Positions 1-9,953 of a stretch of 64,000 bases of DNA are shown piece by piece. Within the stretch, counting starts at the first letter, position 1. Each line of letters opens with the position of its first letter. The notes under the pieces are model-generated. The model worked only from the letters and a program-made list of their open reading frames with translations. It was not told where the DNA came from and ran no database searches. This stretch comes from Lysinibacillus sp. FSL W8-0992. GTDB lineage: Bacteria > Bacillota > Bacilli > Bacillales_A > Planococcaceae. The stretch is from contig NZ_JBBOZQ010000001.1 of the NCBI RefSeq assembly GCF_038008685.1, positions 3,162,001 through 3,226,000 of the forward strand. Reading direction: 5' to 3'. A program made the position numbers and the translations under genes.

Positions 1-849
1 GGTACAGGCGCTGAAGTGGGCGATGCGCTCGTTCGTCATCCAAACGTCAATAAAGTAAGCTTAACCGGTTCAGGGAAAACTGCGAAAGCAATCGCCGAGT
101 CCACTGCGCAACATCCTAAATCAATGGTATTAGAATTAGGTGGCAAATCACCGAATATTGTTTTTGAAGATGCTGATTTAGCGAAAGCAGCAAATGGCGT
201 CACAGTAAATGGTATTTTCACAGGCAATGCAGGACAGCTTTGTGTCGGCGGCTCACGAATCCTAATTCAACGATCTGTCTTAGATAAAATGATTGCTCTA
301 ATGAAAGAAGAAATAACAACACATATTCAATTGGGCAACACATTAGACATGCAGACGCCAATGGGACCAGTTGCCAATGAAATGCAATATAAAAAGGTTT
401 GCTCCTATATTGAGCTAGGGCAACAAGAAGGTGGAGAAATCATCGTTGGCGGACGCTTCGGTGGTGCCAACTTGTTACCAGGTCAAGATGATTTAGCGGA
501 TGGCTATTGGATCGAACCGACCTTACTAAAAGTAGAAAGTAATAACTTGCAAGTTTGCCAAGAAGAAATTTTTGGACCAGTTGCTGTCGTGATACCATTT
601 GATACAGAAGAAGAGGCACTTGCCATTGCCAATGATACAGAATACGGATTAGGTGCCGGTGTTTGGACATCTGATTTAAATCGTGCACATCGAATGATTC
701 GCTCTATCGAATCTGGAAATGTGTGGGTAAATACGTATCGCATCGTTGGAACTGAACTTCCATTCGGTGGACAAAAAGCGAGTGGCTTTGGTACAGACTC
801 TGTACTCGAATTCACACGTGAAAAAACATGCTATATTCAAATTGGCTAA
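1..849 (+). CDS. NAD(P)-dependent aldehyde dehydrogenase, C-terminal part (5' end outside window)
   Basis: The frame is open from base 1 and codes for 282 residues ending at 849. A full family member has about 490 residues, so roughly the first 200 (most of the coenzyme-binding fold) lie outside. Visible family motifs are the general-base glutamate in LELGGKSPNIVF (near base 133) and the nucleophile in NAGQLCVGG, whose Cys codon is at 241-243. The motif EEIFGPV and a C-terminal PFGGQKASGFG segment also fit. The enzyme oxidises an aldehyde to a carboxylate; the substrate cannot be told. An MFS carrier follows 70 bases later, suggesting shared use of a carboxylate or aldehyde. Confidence 0.93.
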   Translation, partial: GTGAEVGDALVRHPNVNKVSLTGSGKTAKAIAESTAQHPKSMVLELGGKSPNIVFEDADLAKAANGVTVNGIFTGNAGQLCVGGSRILIQRSVLDKMIALMKEEITTHIQLGNTLDMQTPMGPVANEMQYKKVCSYIELGQQEGGEIIVGGRFGGANLLPGQDDLADGYWIEPTLLKVESNNLQVCQEEIFGPVAVVIPFDTEEEALAIANDTEYGLGAGVWTSDLNRAHRMIRSIESGNVWVNTYRIVGTELPFGGQKASGFGTDSVLEFTREKTCYIQIG

Positions 850-919
850 CGTCTAACGACGGATAGACAGGTATGAAAATATAATCGTTAGGACAAGTAA
901 ACATGAAACGGGGAATAGT

Positions 920-2200
920 ATGCCACAAGCAAAAAATGGACTATTTTATGGATGGTATATTGTTTTAACAAGCTTCTTGATTATGTTTTCGGCATTCTCC
1001 ATTGTAAATTCTCTACACAGTTTATTTCTTGTGCCGGTAACAAGCGAATTGGGCATGACAAGAACGACTTTTTCAATTGTACTTTCCGTTGGAGGTCTTG
1101 GTGTTGCGATAGCTTCACCTTTTATGGGAAAGCTCCTTGCTAAAGGCAATATGAAGTTAATAATGTCTGTATGTGTTATTTTTGCAGGCTGTGGCTTTAT
1201 GTTGTATTCCTTTGCGCAGTCGGCAATCTATTTTGCCATCATCGCTTTTTTTATAGGGGTATGTGTTGCTGGATTTTCCAATATTCCTATCTCCATTATG
1301 CTAACGAATTGGTTTTATGAAAAAAAGGGGCTAGCAATGGGATTGGCATTCGCTGGATCAGGTGTCGGGACGGCAGCACTTAGCCCTATTTTAACAACGT
1401 TAATTTCAAATTATGGTTGGAGAACAACTTATGTCATTGCAGGCGTACTAATTATCGTTATTTCGTTGCCATTAATTTTATTTTTCACTAAGAAAAACCC
1501 TGCTGAAAAAGGGACGATGGCACTTGGTGCAGATCGTGTCCAAGAGGAGCAAGCGAATACGGCTCAATCGGGTTTAACGCTGGCTGAGGCAAAGAAATCA
1601 GGCGTGTTTTGGCTATTTATTTTCGGTGTCGTATGCTTTGCGCTTGTTGCAGGCGGGGTACAAATGCATATACCGGCTTATTTAATTGATATTGGCCATC
1701 CTGCGTTATTTGCTGGAACAATTTTCGGTCTGTTATCTTTATCAAATACTGTTGGAAAGCTAATTCTTGGAGCCATATTCGATAAATTTAGAACAACTGG
1801 CGGAATCCTATTTGTAGGTGTTTGTATGACAATAGCGATGGTGTCATTGCTAATGGCAAACGCTAAGAGCTTTGCGTTTGTATTCGCGATCGCTTACGGA
1901 TTTAGTATTGTCATTGCCACAATCGGCCCTCCGTTTATGACAGATGATTTGTTTGGCAAAAAAGATTTCGGTGCCATTTTTGGCTTCGTACAGGTATTCT
2001 TCGTTGCAACGAGCTCACTAGGCGTTATCGTTTCTGGTCTTATCTATGACCTTACAGAAAGCTACAAAGTGGCATGGATCATTTTTCTAGGTTTATTTAT
2101 TCTTAGTATGCTTTGTATTTTAATCGCAAATAGTATGACAAAGAAAAAGCGCTCAAATGTTGAGGAGATTGTTATGGAAGAAAGTATTGAAGTTATTTAA
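920..2200 (+). CDS. MFS transporter, monocarboxylate/OFA-like
   Basis: This 426-residue integral membrane protein has about twelve hydrophobic segments and a central cytoplasmic loop near residues 190-220. The N-terminus NGLFYGWYIVL and the conserved GKL/GKLILGAIFDKF-type loops resemble the MFS group that includes oxalate/formate and monocarboxylate carriers. A GGGGA ribosome site precedes ATG 920. Its position after an aldehyde dehydrogenase and before a CoA-transferase suggests uptake of a small organic acid, which is inference. A terminator follows at 2220. Confidence 0.85.
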   Translation: MPQAKNGLFYGWYIVLTSFLIMFSAFSIVNSLHSLFLVPVTSELGMTRTTFSIVLSVGGLGVAIASPFMGKLLAKGNMKLIMSVCVIFAGCGFMLYSFAQSAIYFAIIAFFIGVCVAGFSNIPISIMLTNWFYEKKGLAMGLAFAGSGVGTAALSPILTTLISNYGWRTTYVIAGVLIIVISLPLILFFTKKNPAEKGTMALGADRVQEEQANTAQSGLTLAEAKKSGVFWLFIFGVVCFALVAGGVQMHIPAYLIDIGHPALFAGTIFGLLSLSNTVGKLILGAIFDKFRTTGGILFVGVCMTIAMVSLLMANAKSFAFVFAIAYGFSIVIATIGPPFMTDDLFGKKDFGAIFGFVQVFFVATSSLGVIVSGLIYDLTESYKVAWIIFLGLFILSMLCILIANSMTKKKRSNVEEIVMEESIEVI

Positions 2201-2219
2201 TATCGTTCGTATTTTTAAG

Positions 2220-2250
2220 AGAGTTTCCTCCAACAGGAAGCTCTTTTTTT
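2220..2250 (+). terminator. Rho-independent terminator after MFS gene
   Basis: A 10-bp stem (2220-2229 with 2235-2244, one G-U pair, loop CCAAC) is followed directly by a run of T. Confidence 0.85.
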
Positions 2251-2384
2251 GTTATGGCTTCATCAGCAACGTCAAGAGACTGATTGTAGCCTACTGCATT
2301 TAGTTAAAACTAATTAAGTGAAAAAGGTAGAAATGTCGTTCAAACAGCTTGTCTACCTATCGATTAAGCAATTCGGCAAAGAGG

Positions 2385-2407
2385 AATCATAGAAAAAACC
2401 TATGATT
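2385..2407. repeat. Short hairpin upstream of the HD-domain gene
   Basis: An 8-bp perfect inverted repeat (AATCATAG / CTATGATT) with a 7-base A-rich loop lies about 90 bases before the next gene. It has no T-run, so it is not a clear terminator; it could be an operator or mRNA hairpin. The rest of 2251-2497 holds nothing recognisable. Confidence 0.3.
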
Positions 2408-2497
2408 ATTATAGAAATTATAGAATTGATTGATAGGTGGTCGTTTTTTATAATTTTATATAAGCACTAATTATTGCGAATGGGGGAGGAACTACTG

Positions 2498-3133
2498 ATG
2501 ACAAATATTGCTGGTATTCATATACCTGACAGCCAATTGGCATTAGACGCACAGGATATTTTAAAGGAACATGGTTCACAATTGCTGTGGAATCATTCAA
2601 ATCGAGTGTATTTGTTCGGTGCACTACAGGGCGAAAAAGCAAAGAAAAAATATGATGGAGAGCTTCTATATGTAAGTGCCTTGTTTCATGATTTAGGCCT
2701 AACAAAGCATTATAGTAGCCAAGACAAACGCTTTGAGGTGGACGGTGCCAATGCAGCACGTCAATTTTTAGCCCATTATCAAATTGATGAAAATGCTATT
2801 CAGTTAGTATGGGATGCCATCGCCCTCCATACGACAATCGGAGTTGCTGAGCATAAAGAAAATGAAGTGGCATTGCTCTATGCAGGGGTAGGGCTCGATG
2901 TGATGGGAGAAGGCTATTATAATTTGACTGATGAAGAACGCAAAGCCATTATAAAAGCATTTCCACGGAATCAATTTAAAAAAGAAATTTTGCCAGCCTT
3001 TTTTGAAGGATTTAGACATAAGCCTGAAACAACATTTGGCAATATAAAATCGGATGTCTGTGCACTATATATTCCAGACTATAAACCTAAAAATTTTTGT
3101 GATTGCGTATTGCACTCACCTTGGACTGAATAA
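2498..3133 (+). CDS. HD-domain phosphohydrolase-type protein
   Basis: The protein has 211 residues. ATG 2498 was chosen because GGGGGAGGA (2482-2490) sits seven bases upstream; in-frame starts further up would overlap this site. The HD metal-binding pattern is visible as an N-terminal His (NHSNRVYLF), the His-Asp pair in LFHDLG, and later ALHTTIG. The layout resembles cyanamide-hydratase-like HD proteins. The substrate is unknown. It is 28 bases upstream of the CoA-transferase gene, on the same strand and probably co-transcribed. Confidence 0.75.
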   Translation: MTNIAGIHIPDSQLALDAQDILKEHGSQLLWNHSNRVYLFGALQGEKAKKKYDGELLYVSALFHDLGLTKHYSSQDKRFEVDGANAARQFLAHYQIDENAIQLVWDAIALHTTIGVAEHKENEVALLYAGVGLDVMGEGYYNLTDEERKAIIKAFPRNQFKKEILPAFFEGFRHKPETTFGNIKSDVCALYIPDYKPKNFCDCVLHSPWTE

Positions 3134-3161
3134 ATTAAGCGTAGATAAGGGGGATAAATAG

Positions 3162-4667
3162 ATGTTAAAACTTGCACAAAAGAAAATTCGACATGAAGCA
3201 TTACAACATAAAATTGTATCAGCTCAAGAGGCCGCATCTTGGATAAAAGATGGCATGTTATTAGGAATGAGTGGCTTTACACGGGCGGGTGATGCAAAAA
3301 TAGTACCACTAGCACTTGTAGAAAAAGCAAAAACGGAAAAATTCCAAGTGGACGTTTATACAGGAGCATCACTTGGTCCAGAGGTGGATCAACTGATGGC
3401 TGAAGCAGGGATTATTCGTAAGCGTGCACCTTATCAAGGTGATCCAGCTATTCGCCAACTAATAAATAGTGGAGAAGTATTGTATACAGATGCCCATGTA
3501 TCGCATAATGCCGAATTAATTCGCCAAGGAATCGTTGGGCCGATTGATTATGCGATTATTGAGGCTACTGCGATTACTGAGGATGGCTTGCTTATACCGA
3601 CTACTTCGGTAGGAAATTCGCCAATTATTTTACAAATGGCTAAAGAAATTATTATTGAACTAAACGTTTCGCATCCGGATGCACTGGAAGGTATTCATGA
3701 TATCTATATACCAGATGTACAAGGGAAAAGGGAGCCAATCCCATTAACGCATGCAGGGGAGCGAATCGGAACAATCGGCATGCCAATAGATATGACAAAG
3801 GTGCGTGGTATCGTGCTATCCGAACAAGCCGATGCGCCTTCTACAATTGTACAACCAGATGAAGAAACTGCTAATATGGCAGAGCATTTACTTAATTTTC
3901 TACGCGATGAAGTGAAAGCTGGCCGTTTAACCAAAACGTTAGCACCGCTCCAATCTGGTGTAGGATCGGTAGCAAATGCCGTGTTAAATGGGTTTTTAGA
4001 ATCTGAATTCGAAGATTTAGAAATCTATTCGGAAGTATTGCAGGATGCGGTATTTGAGTTAATCGACGCAGGCAAAGTGAAATCTGCTTCTGGGACATCC
4101 ATTACATTGTCAAAAGAACGTGGTGAGCAAGTATATAGTCAACTAGAAAACTATTTAGACTGTTTGATTTTACGACCTCAAGAAATATCGAATCATCCTG
4201 AAATTATCCGCCGTTTAGGTTTGATTTCGGTCAACACAGCACTTGAAGTTGATATTTATGGAAATGTAAATTCTACACATGTTTCTGGAACGAAGATGAT
4301 GAATGGTATAGGAGGTTCAGGCGACTTCGCTCGCAATGCACGTTTAGGTATATTTGTAACGAAGTCCTATGCCAAGGGCGGTACTATTTCAAGTATTGTC
4401 CCGATGGTCTCTCATGTAGATCATACCGAGCATGACGTTGACGTTATTGTGACAGAGTTTGGTGTAGCGGATTTACGGGGCTTAGCACCAAAAGAACGTG
4501 TACCATTAATCATCAATCATTGTGCACATCCAGATTATCGTCCGCAATTATGGGCGTATTATCATGCTGCAGTAGAGAAGACAGGCAATCATCATACACC
4601 TCATTTACTTGAAGAAGCACTTTCATGGCATGTGCAACTTGCGAAAACAAAGACAATGAAAAAATAA
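3162..4667 (+). CDS. Acetyl-CoA hydrolase/succinyl-CoA:acetate CoA-transferase family protein
   Basis: This 501-residue protein matches the family length. It has the N-terminal SGFTRAGDAK glycine-rich region and, near residue 291, the glutamate in YSEVLQDAVFELI that forms the covalent CoA-thioester intermediate in this family. The C-terminal region carries GIGGSGDFARNA and TEFGVADLRG, typical of the C-terminal domain. The enzyme moves CoA between acetyl-CoA or succinyl-CoA and a carboxylate. The ribosome site AAGGGGGAT precedes ATG 3162. Acceptor specificity cannot be read from the sequence. Confidence 0.9.
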   Translation: MLKLAQKKIRHEALQHKIVSAQEAASWIKDGMLLGMSGFTRAGDAKIVPLALVEKAKTEKFQVDVYTGASLGPEVDQLMAEAGIIRKRAPYQGDPAIRQLINSGEVLYTDAHVSHNAELIRQGIVGPIDYAIIEATAITEDGLLIPTTSVGNSPIILQMAKEIIIELNVSHPDALEGIHDIYIPDVQGKREPIPLTHAGERIGTIGMPIDMTKVRGIVLSEQADAPSTIVQPDEETANMAEHLLNFLRDEVKAGRLTKTLAPLQSGVGSVANAVLNGFLESEFEDLEIYSEVLQDAVFELIDAGKVKSASGTSITLSKERGEQVYSQLENYLDCLILRPQEISNHPEIIRRLGLISVNTALEVDIYGNVNSTHVSGTKMMNGIGGSGDFARNARLGIFVTKSYAKGGTISSIVPMVSHVDHTEHDVDVIVTEFGVADLRGLAPKERVPLIINHCAHPDYRPQLWAYYHAAVEKTGNHHTPHLLEEALSWHVQLAKTKTMKK

Positions 4668-4675
4668 AGCGAAAG

Positions 4676-4707
4676 ATGGCTAAGTTTAGTACTTAGTCAT
4701 TTTTTTC
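4676..4707 (+). terminator. Rho-independent terminator after CoA-transferase gene
   Basis: A 9-bp stem (4676-4684 with 4692-4700, one G-U pair) is followed by seven T residues. Confidence 0.85.
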
Positions 4708-4723
4708 GTTAGCCCATAATATA

Positions 4724-4776
4724 AATCCACAGAACTTCACATATTTACAGCGAAGTTTTGTGGATTTGTTTTGTTA
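4724..4776. terminator. Second long hairpin between convergent genes
   Basis: A 15-bp stem (4724-4738 with 4752-4766, one G-U pair) lies between the convergent CoA-transferase and LysR genes, followed by a T-rich stretch on the plus strand. It probably acts as a transcription barrier in either direction. Confidence 0.6.
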
Positions 4777-5721
4777 AGAAGATTTTATTAATAGATGGAT
4801 AAGATTTAGACTCTCTTTTGAAATAGAAAAACCAGCTTTTTTAAGTCCATTAATCATTAATTGAATGTAAGCTTTCGCTGCAAAATTAATGAATTTATCT
4901 TTTCTATATAATAGGACGATTTCACGTTCTAAGGGAGGATTGAATATTGTGCGCTTGCAAATCATATTGGAATAATATTGGTCATAAAGTGTTTCTGAAA
5001 TAATTGTTGCGCCAACATTTTGTTCAACTAAATTAAAAATGGCTTGAACACTCGCAGTCTCTATTTTTGGGTGGATATGAAGCTTTTCTTTACGCGCTAC
5101 ACGATCAATCAACTTCCTACATTGATTGATTGCTGGAAACAAGATAAGTGGTGTCGTTAATACATCTTGAAAGGCGATTTCTTCAGACTCTATAGGATAA
5201 TCACGATGTGCTACAAATAGCAGTTCTTCTGTAAACAGTGGAATCATGATAAGCTGCTCTTCTTCATAATCAAAATACTCTTGTTTATAGGAAATAGCAA
5301 AATCAATTTTATTGTCTTTAAACTGTTTTAATAAATCATCTGAACTATTAATACATACTTCTAAATCTGGGTAATCACGATGGTAGTCTACTAAATAATT
5401 GGACACCAAATTTGTTAATTCACCAGGTAACGTACCAATTACTAATTTACCTGCTTTTAATTGTTTCAAGTCAATGATTTGATTGCTTGTATTATCGATG
5501 GCACGAAATATATGAATACATTGCTCATGCAATATTTTACCTGCTTCTGTAATCGCGATTTTTTTCCCTATACGATCAAAAAGTGGAATGCCAAGCTCCA
5601 TTTCCAGTACTTTAATTTGTTGGCTTAGCGTTGGTTGAGAAATATTTAATTTTTCAGCAGCCTTTGTAAAATGAAGTTCATCACATAGTACTTTAAAGTA
5701 TTCAAGCTGGCGTATTTCCAT
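4774..5721 (-). CDS. LysR-family transcriptional regulator
   Basis: This 315-residue protein begins MEIRQLEYFKVL and has the LysR winged-helix signature ELHFTKAAEKLNISQPTLSQ in residues 15-35, followed by an effector-binding domain of usual length. AAGGT lies before ATG 5721. It is convergent with the CoA-transferase gene and divergent from the germination operon 268 bases away; neither is an obvious target. A regulatory role for the preceding carboxylate genes is possible but not shown. Confidence 0.9.
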   Translation of the reverse strand: MEIRQLEYFKVLCDELHFTKAAEKLNISQPTLSQQIKVLEMELGIPLFDRIGKKIAITEAGKILHEQCIHIFRAIDNTSNQIIDLKQLKAGKLVIGTLPGELTNLVSNYLVDYHRDYPDLEVCINSSDDLLKQFKDNKIDFAISYKQEYFDYEEEQLIMIPLFTEELLFVAHRDYPIESEEIAFQDVLTTPLILFPAINQCRKLIDRVARKEKLHIHPKIETASVQAIFNLVEQNVGATIISETLYDQYYSNMICKRTIFNPPLEREIVLLYRKDKFINFAAKAYIQLMINGLKKAGFSISKESLNLIHLLIKSS

Positions 5722-5989
5722 AGTTCGTACCTTCTTTATTTTTTTCTAATATTATAACATGCTTCAAATAGAGAATCTTACAATCTAGCGAATGACAACT
5801 TGGTTTTGATAATGCCAAAAGGCTTGTAAAGATAGTTATTTTCAGCTTCGAAATCCTACAAATCACGCATCTACAACCATCTTGTGAACCTAAAATTCCA
5901 GATTAAACGAGCGAATAGAACGTTTAGTATAAAGTGCTATCGGTTAACCTAATTGTATTAAAAAATACTTAAATGGAGGTGTGTAATGC

Positions 5990-7354
5990 TTGGATAATAT
6001 GGCTAATTTGAATTTTCCTCCGTTAATGGTTGAGCTATTAGAAAAGTTTTCACCTTCCGATGACACAAACTTAAAGCCTTTACAAATAGAAGATAATACA
6101 GTATTTATCTTTTACTTAAAATCAGCAATAGATGGTGCTAAATTGCACGAAATGCTCATAAAGCCTTTTTTCGAAATGAAATCAAATAAAAGTTTTACAT
6201 TCTATATTGAATCGTTACCGAACTTAACAAAAATGCAATGTGGGGAATACCTTCTAATCGAAATAACGAAGGGCTATGTTCTATTAGCGATTAATGATGC
6301 TTTTTATTTGATTGATATTAAATTAGTCAATTCAATGGCTTTACAACAAACACTCATTGAGCCTACTGTATATGGACCTCAAACAGCATTAAGCGAGGAT
6401 ATTGAAACGAATTTAAACATCATTCGCCAGCGTTATCATGAACCAACATTAAAGTTTGACACGCATGCTTTAAAAGGAAAAAGTCACAAGACTTTAATCA
6501 TTATGTATGATGAAAGAACAGTAAAGCAATCTGTTCTTCAAAATATCCAAGAAAAAATAGAAAATTTAGACGTCCCGCTTATTCAATCTACTGGAGAATT
6601 ACAACTACACCTAAATGGCTCTAAATTTTCCCTTTTCCCCATTACCATTTTGACGGAGCGACCTGACCGTATTTCTTACAATTTGGCGGCAGGGAAAGTG
6701 GTAATTATGTTAAATGGGAGTCCTCAAGCTTTAATTGCTCCCGTTGTATTTTTTGACTTTATGACATCGATGGAAGATAACTACCATACTTACTGGATAA
6801 CTACTTTTACATTAATTCTCCGGTATATTGGGTTATTTGTCTGTTTTGTATTACCTGCTATGTATGTTGCGATAACATCCTATACGCCAGACATACCAAG
6901 AACCGAATTGGCACTTACTGTTGCTGGGAGTCGAGTAGGCGTTCCATATCCGTCCTTTATCGAAGTAATCTTTATGCTTATTTTTATGGAGTTTCTTACA
7001 GAGGCAAGCATACGATTGCCAAAGGCTATTAGTGCAACGGCTACGACAGTTGGTGGGCTAATTTTAGGGACTGCGGTTACTGAAGCTACATTAGCATCGA
7101 ATATAATGATTATTATTGTTTCAGCTGTTGCAATTACAAGCTTTGTCATCCCGATTAGTGAGATGAGTTTTTCTATTCGAATTTGTAGATATTTATTAGT
7201 CATCTATACTACGCTGTTCGGTATGATGGGGTTAATTTTAGGATCTATATGGCTGCTAATGTTCTTAGTAAATAAACGGAGTTTTGGTGAGCCATATTTA
7301 AAAGTGTATTGGCGGTCAGATAGGAAGGAATTAGAGGTGCAATCAAAAAGATGA
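5990..7354 (+). CDS. Spore germination receptor subunit A (GerAA/GerKA family)
   Basis: This 454-residue protein has a soluble N-terminal domain of about 245 residues and a membrane domain. The membrane part holds RLPKAISATATTVGGLILG, closely matching the conserved GerA-family segment. TTG 5990 was taken as start because GGAGGT (5975-5980) lies nine bases upstream, while the ATG at 5986 runs into a stop. In spores such proteins sit in the inner membrane and sense nutrient germinants together with B and C subunits. The next gene overlaps by four bases (ATGA). Sporulation-specific (sigma-G) transcription is expected for the family, but no clear promoter was found. Confidence 0.92.
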   Translation: MDNMANLNFPPLMVELLEKFSPSDDTNLKPLQIEDNTVFIFYLKSAIDGAKLHEMLIKPFFEMKSNKSFTFYIESLPNLTKMQCGEYLLIEITKGYVLLAINDAFYLIDIKLVNSMALQQTLIEPTVYGPQTALSEDIETNLNIIRQRYHEPTLKFDTHALKGKSHKTLIIMYDERTVKQSVLQNIQEKIENLDVPLIQSTGELQLHLNGSKFSLFPITILTERPDRISYNLAAGKVVIMLNGSPQALIAPVVFFDFMTSMEDNYHTYWITTFTLILRYIGLFVCFVLPAMYVAITSYTPDIPRTELALTVAGSRVGVPYPSFIEVIFMLIFMEFLTEASIRLPKAISATATTVGGLILGTAVTEATLASNIMIIIVSAVAITSFVIPISEMSFSIRICRYLLVIYTTLFGMMGLILGSIWLLMFLVNKRSFGEPYLKVYWRSDRKELEVQSKR

Positions 7355-8445
7355 GCAGGTATCTATATTACTTTATACTTGTCACAATGGTTACAAATCT
7401 TATTGCATCAGTGCCCAGAATTTTAATGAGAGATAGTAAAGACGGCGTCATACTATCTATGATAATTGCAGTCATTTTCGGGGCTATTCTTACTATCATT
7501 GTCATTAATTTATTTAGTTACTTTCCAAATAAAAGCTTTCCAGAAATAATGAAGAAGAGTACGCCTAAATGGTTTTATTATCCCGTCTTATTCTACTTTG
7601 CCTGTTCATGGTTTGCAGCGGGGCTCATTACACTTACAACGTATGTCTTTATGTTTAATACATTTTTGTCCTATGAAACCTCTATAACCATTACGACACT
7701 TGCATTTTTATTGGTCATTTCTTTTGGCCTGTTTATAAAAGAAAAAAGTGTTCTTTATATGACGGAGCTAATATTAATCATTTTTTTACCAGTCATTATC
7801 TTTTTAATCATAAAAATATATACTGAACCAAAATTAGAATGGGACTTTGTCAAAATTGCATTTACGTACATCAATGATTATCCTAGCTATAATTCTTTTT
7901 CAGCATCTACGTATATTTTTATTGGCGCAGTGAATATCATTATTTTTAATAAATATATTAAAATAAAGAAAAAAGCCGGATTAAAGCAATTTGCCATATT
8001 AGGTATTGTAGGTGCCTTTACTTTATTTACAACCTATTTTATACCGATTGGATTTAACGGCTTCGAACAAATTGAAAATCTTACTTTTCCATGGATTACT
8101 ACAAGTGACTCAGTACGTATGAAGTATTCACTTATTGAACGCGTTACGTTTCTTTTTGTCATCGTATTTATTGCGGTTGCCTTTATTAGCTTATTAATAC
8201 ATTGGTATGTGTCGTTAAAATTATTTGAAAGCATATTTCATTTTAAAAAATTGAAATGGAAACAAACAAACCTCACTCCTTTTTTAGTTGTTCTTCTATT
8301 TGGGTTAATTGCATTAGCTACGACACGTGTCATAAATGAATTTGAATTAGTGAAATTATCAATGCTTTTTTATGATTTATTACCGTTATTTTACGGTGTG
8401 TTAATCGTTAGTTTACTAACTGCTAAACGGAGGCTCAAATTATAA
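7351..8445 (+). CDS. Spore germination permease subunit B (GerAB family)
   Basis: A 364-residue protein of about ten hydrophobic segments, with the usual N-terminus (LYYFILVTMVTNLIASVPRI) and length of the endospore germination permease family in the amino-acid/polyamine carrier fold. It overlaps subunit A by ATGA and subunit C by one base (TAATG), showing translational coupling. By family knowledge, the B subunit is the membrane component that recognises the germinant. The ligand cannot be predicted here. Confidence 0.92.
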   Translation: MSRYLYYFILVTMVTNLIASVPRILMRDSKDGVILSMIIAVIFGAILTIIVINLFSYFPNKSFPEIMKKSTPKWFYYPVLFYFACSWFAAGLITLTTYVFMFNTFLSYETSITITTLAFLLVISFGLFIKEKSVLYMTELILIIFLPVIIFLIIKIYTEPKLEWDFVKIAFTYINDYPSYNSFSASTYIFIGAVNIIIFNKYIKIKKKAGLKQFAILGIVGAFTLFTTYFIPIGFNGFEQIENLTFPWITTSDSVRMKYSLIERVTFLFVIVFIAVAFISLLIHWYVSLKLFESIFHFKKLKWKQTNLTPFLVVLLFGLIALATTRVINEFELVKLSMLFYDLLPLFYGVLIVSLLTAKRRLKL

Positions 8446-9551
8446 TGGCACATTTAAAATATTTTGCTATGATGGTTGTCGTTATGAGCTTTCTTACAGG
8501 CTGTGGTTTTAAAGATATTGATAACCGAGTATTTGTTACAGGAATTGGAATTGATCCTTCCGAGAATGAGGATGGGACGTATAGAGTCACTTTGAAATTA
8601 GCGATACCTGTTTCCATCAAATCAAAGAGTAATACTAGTTCAAGTTATCAGTTTTTAGTGCATGAGGGAGATAATATCGGCGAGATTATTCAAATTTTAG
8701 AGACTCATACAGATAAAGTTTTAGAGTTTGGACATGCAAAAGTTATTTTAATAAATGAAATACTGTTAGAAGAAAATTTAAAAAATTTTATGGATTATTT
8801 ATTTAGAAGAGGGGATATCCAATCTATTGCATATATAGGTGCCGCTAGAGATTCTGCTGAAGAGGTGTTAAGAACTTTACCAAAAGGGGAATCTGTAGTA
8901 GCTTCTCCATTAACAAAGTTTTTTGGTGAAACAGGGAATGATAGTCCTTATGTCGTTTCTGTCTATTTATATGAGATTCGAAGGGATTTTCACAGTAAAG
9001 GGATAGATGCAATACTACCTATCGTTGAGACCAACAAATCAGGTACACAATTAATCGTAAATAAATTATTAGTAGTAGGCGATAAAGGGAAACCACTGGA
9101 ACTGACGTCTAAATATACGCAAGCATTTAATGCGCTTAAAAATAGCGTTCCTGGATATAGTTTTAGACTCGACAGCGAAGGTTACAAATTATTAATAAAT
9201 ATGACGACAACGAAAATGAAATACAACATCATACAAGAAAATGGACAACCGAAATCTATAAAGGTTAATGTTGAAATGTCTGGTACAATAAGTCAGTCAA
9301 ATAAGACGTTATTAATGGATAAATTGGAAGACTATAATAAATTAGCTTCGAGAGAAATAAAACAGGAATTGGAAAAAATATTTACTTCCTTTCAAGAAAA
9401 AGACCTCGATCCTTTTGGATTTGGACTGAGGTACCGAACAATGCAATTACATCAAAAGGGTACCATTAAAAAGTGGGAAAATGCTTATCCTGCATTACCA
9501 TTTGATGTAACCGTAGACGTCAATTTAAAAACTACAGGAACAATTGATTAA
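8445..9551 (+). CDS. Spore germination lipoprotein subunit C (Ger(x)C family)
   Basis: A 368-residue lipoprotein with a short signal peptide and lipobox LTGC (Cys at about residue 21), followed by the family motif DIDNRVFVTGIGID. Length and the C-terminal FGFGLRYR region fit Ger(x)C. GGAGG at 8429-8433 lies inside the end of gene B. It would be attached to the inner spore membrane as part of the A-B-C germinant receptor. It is the last gene of the operon, followed by a terminator at 9598. Confidence 0.92.
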   Translation: MAHLKYFAMMVVVMSFLTGCGFKDIDNRVFVTGIGIDPSENEDGTYRVTLKLAIPVSIKSKSNTSSSYQFLVHEGDNIGEIIQILETHTDKVLEFGHAKVILINEILLEENLKNFMDYLFRRGDIQSIAYIGAARDSAEEVLRTLPKGESVVASPLTKFFGETGNDSPYVVSVYLYEIRRDFHSKGIDAILPIVETNKSGTQLIVNKLLVVGDKGKPLELTSKYTQAFNALKNSVPGYSFRLDSEGYKLLINMTTTKMKYNIIQENGQPKSIKVNVEMSGTISQSNKTLLMDKLEDYNKLASREIKQELEKIFTSFQEKDLDPFGFGLRYRTMQLHQKGTIKKWENAYPALPFDVTVDVNLKTTGTID

Positions 9552-9597
9552 TTTCCTATCGCTTGTTAAGAACATGAACGATTAAATAATTTAAAGG

Positions 9598-9621
9598 GCC
9601 TTTCTAAATAGAAAGGCTTTT
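9598..9621 (+). terminator. Terminator of the germination operon
   Basis: An 8-bp stem (GCCTTTCT / AGAAAGGC, loop AAAT) at 9598-9617 is followed by TTTTA. Confidence 0.8.
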
Positions 9622-9953
9622 ACATTTTATTAAAGCATGTATTTGTGACAGAAGTGGAAAAACAATTTAAGGTATCTTTGCATAAGACATTCGTTCAAAG
9701 TCCGATGAAATAAAGGTGTATCACAAGAAAAATTCTTCATCTATCGAAAAAGTGGCCGAGCATCCAGTAAGAATAAGAAACAAAAGAGTTAATAACGAAC
9801 ATTTTTAAGATAATCACATTTTAATGTTCGTATAAATTAATTAAAAATGCGCATTGTTCATCGGCTGGACACTTTGCTAAATGTTTAAAACACGAACAAT
9901 ACATTGAATGTATACTTAACATGGATATTGAAATGTGGGAGCGGTATTAATTG
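9622..9953. other. Gene-free stretch
   Basis: No open frame with a ribosome site was found. One inverted repeat (CGAACAT at about 9797 and ATGTTCG at about 9824) is visible. The stretch may include the lost 5' half of the decayed SDR gene that follows, but no alignment by eye was convincing before about 9954. Confidence 0.4.
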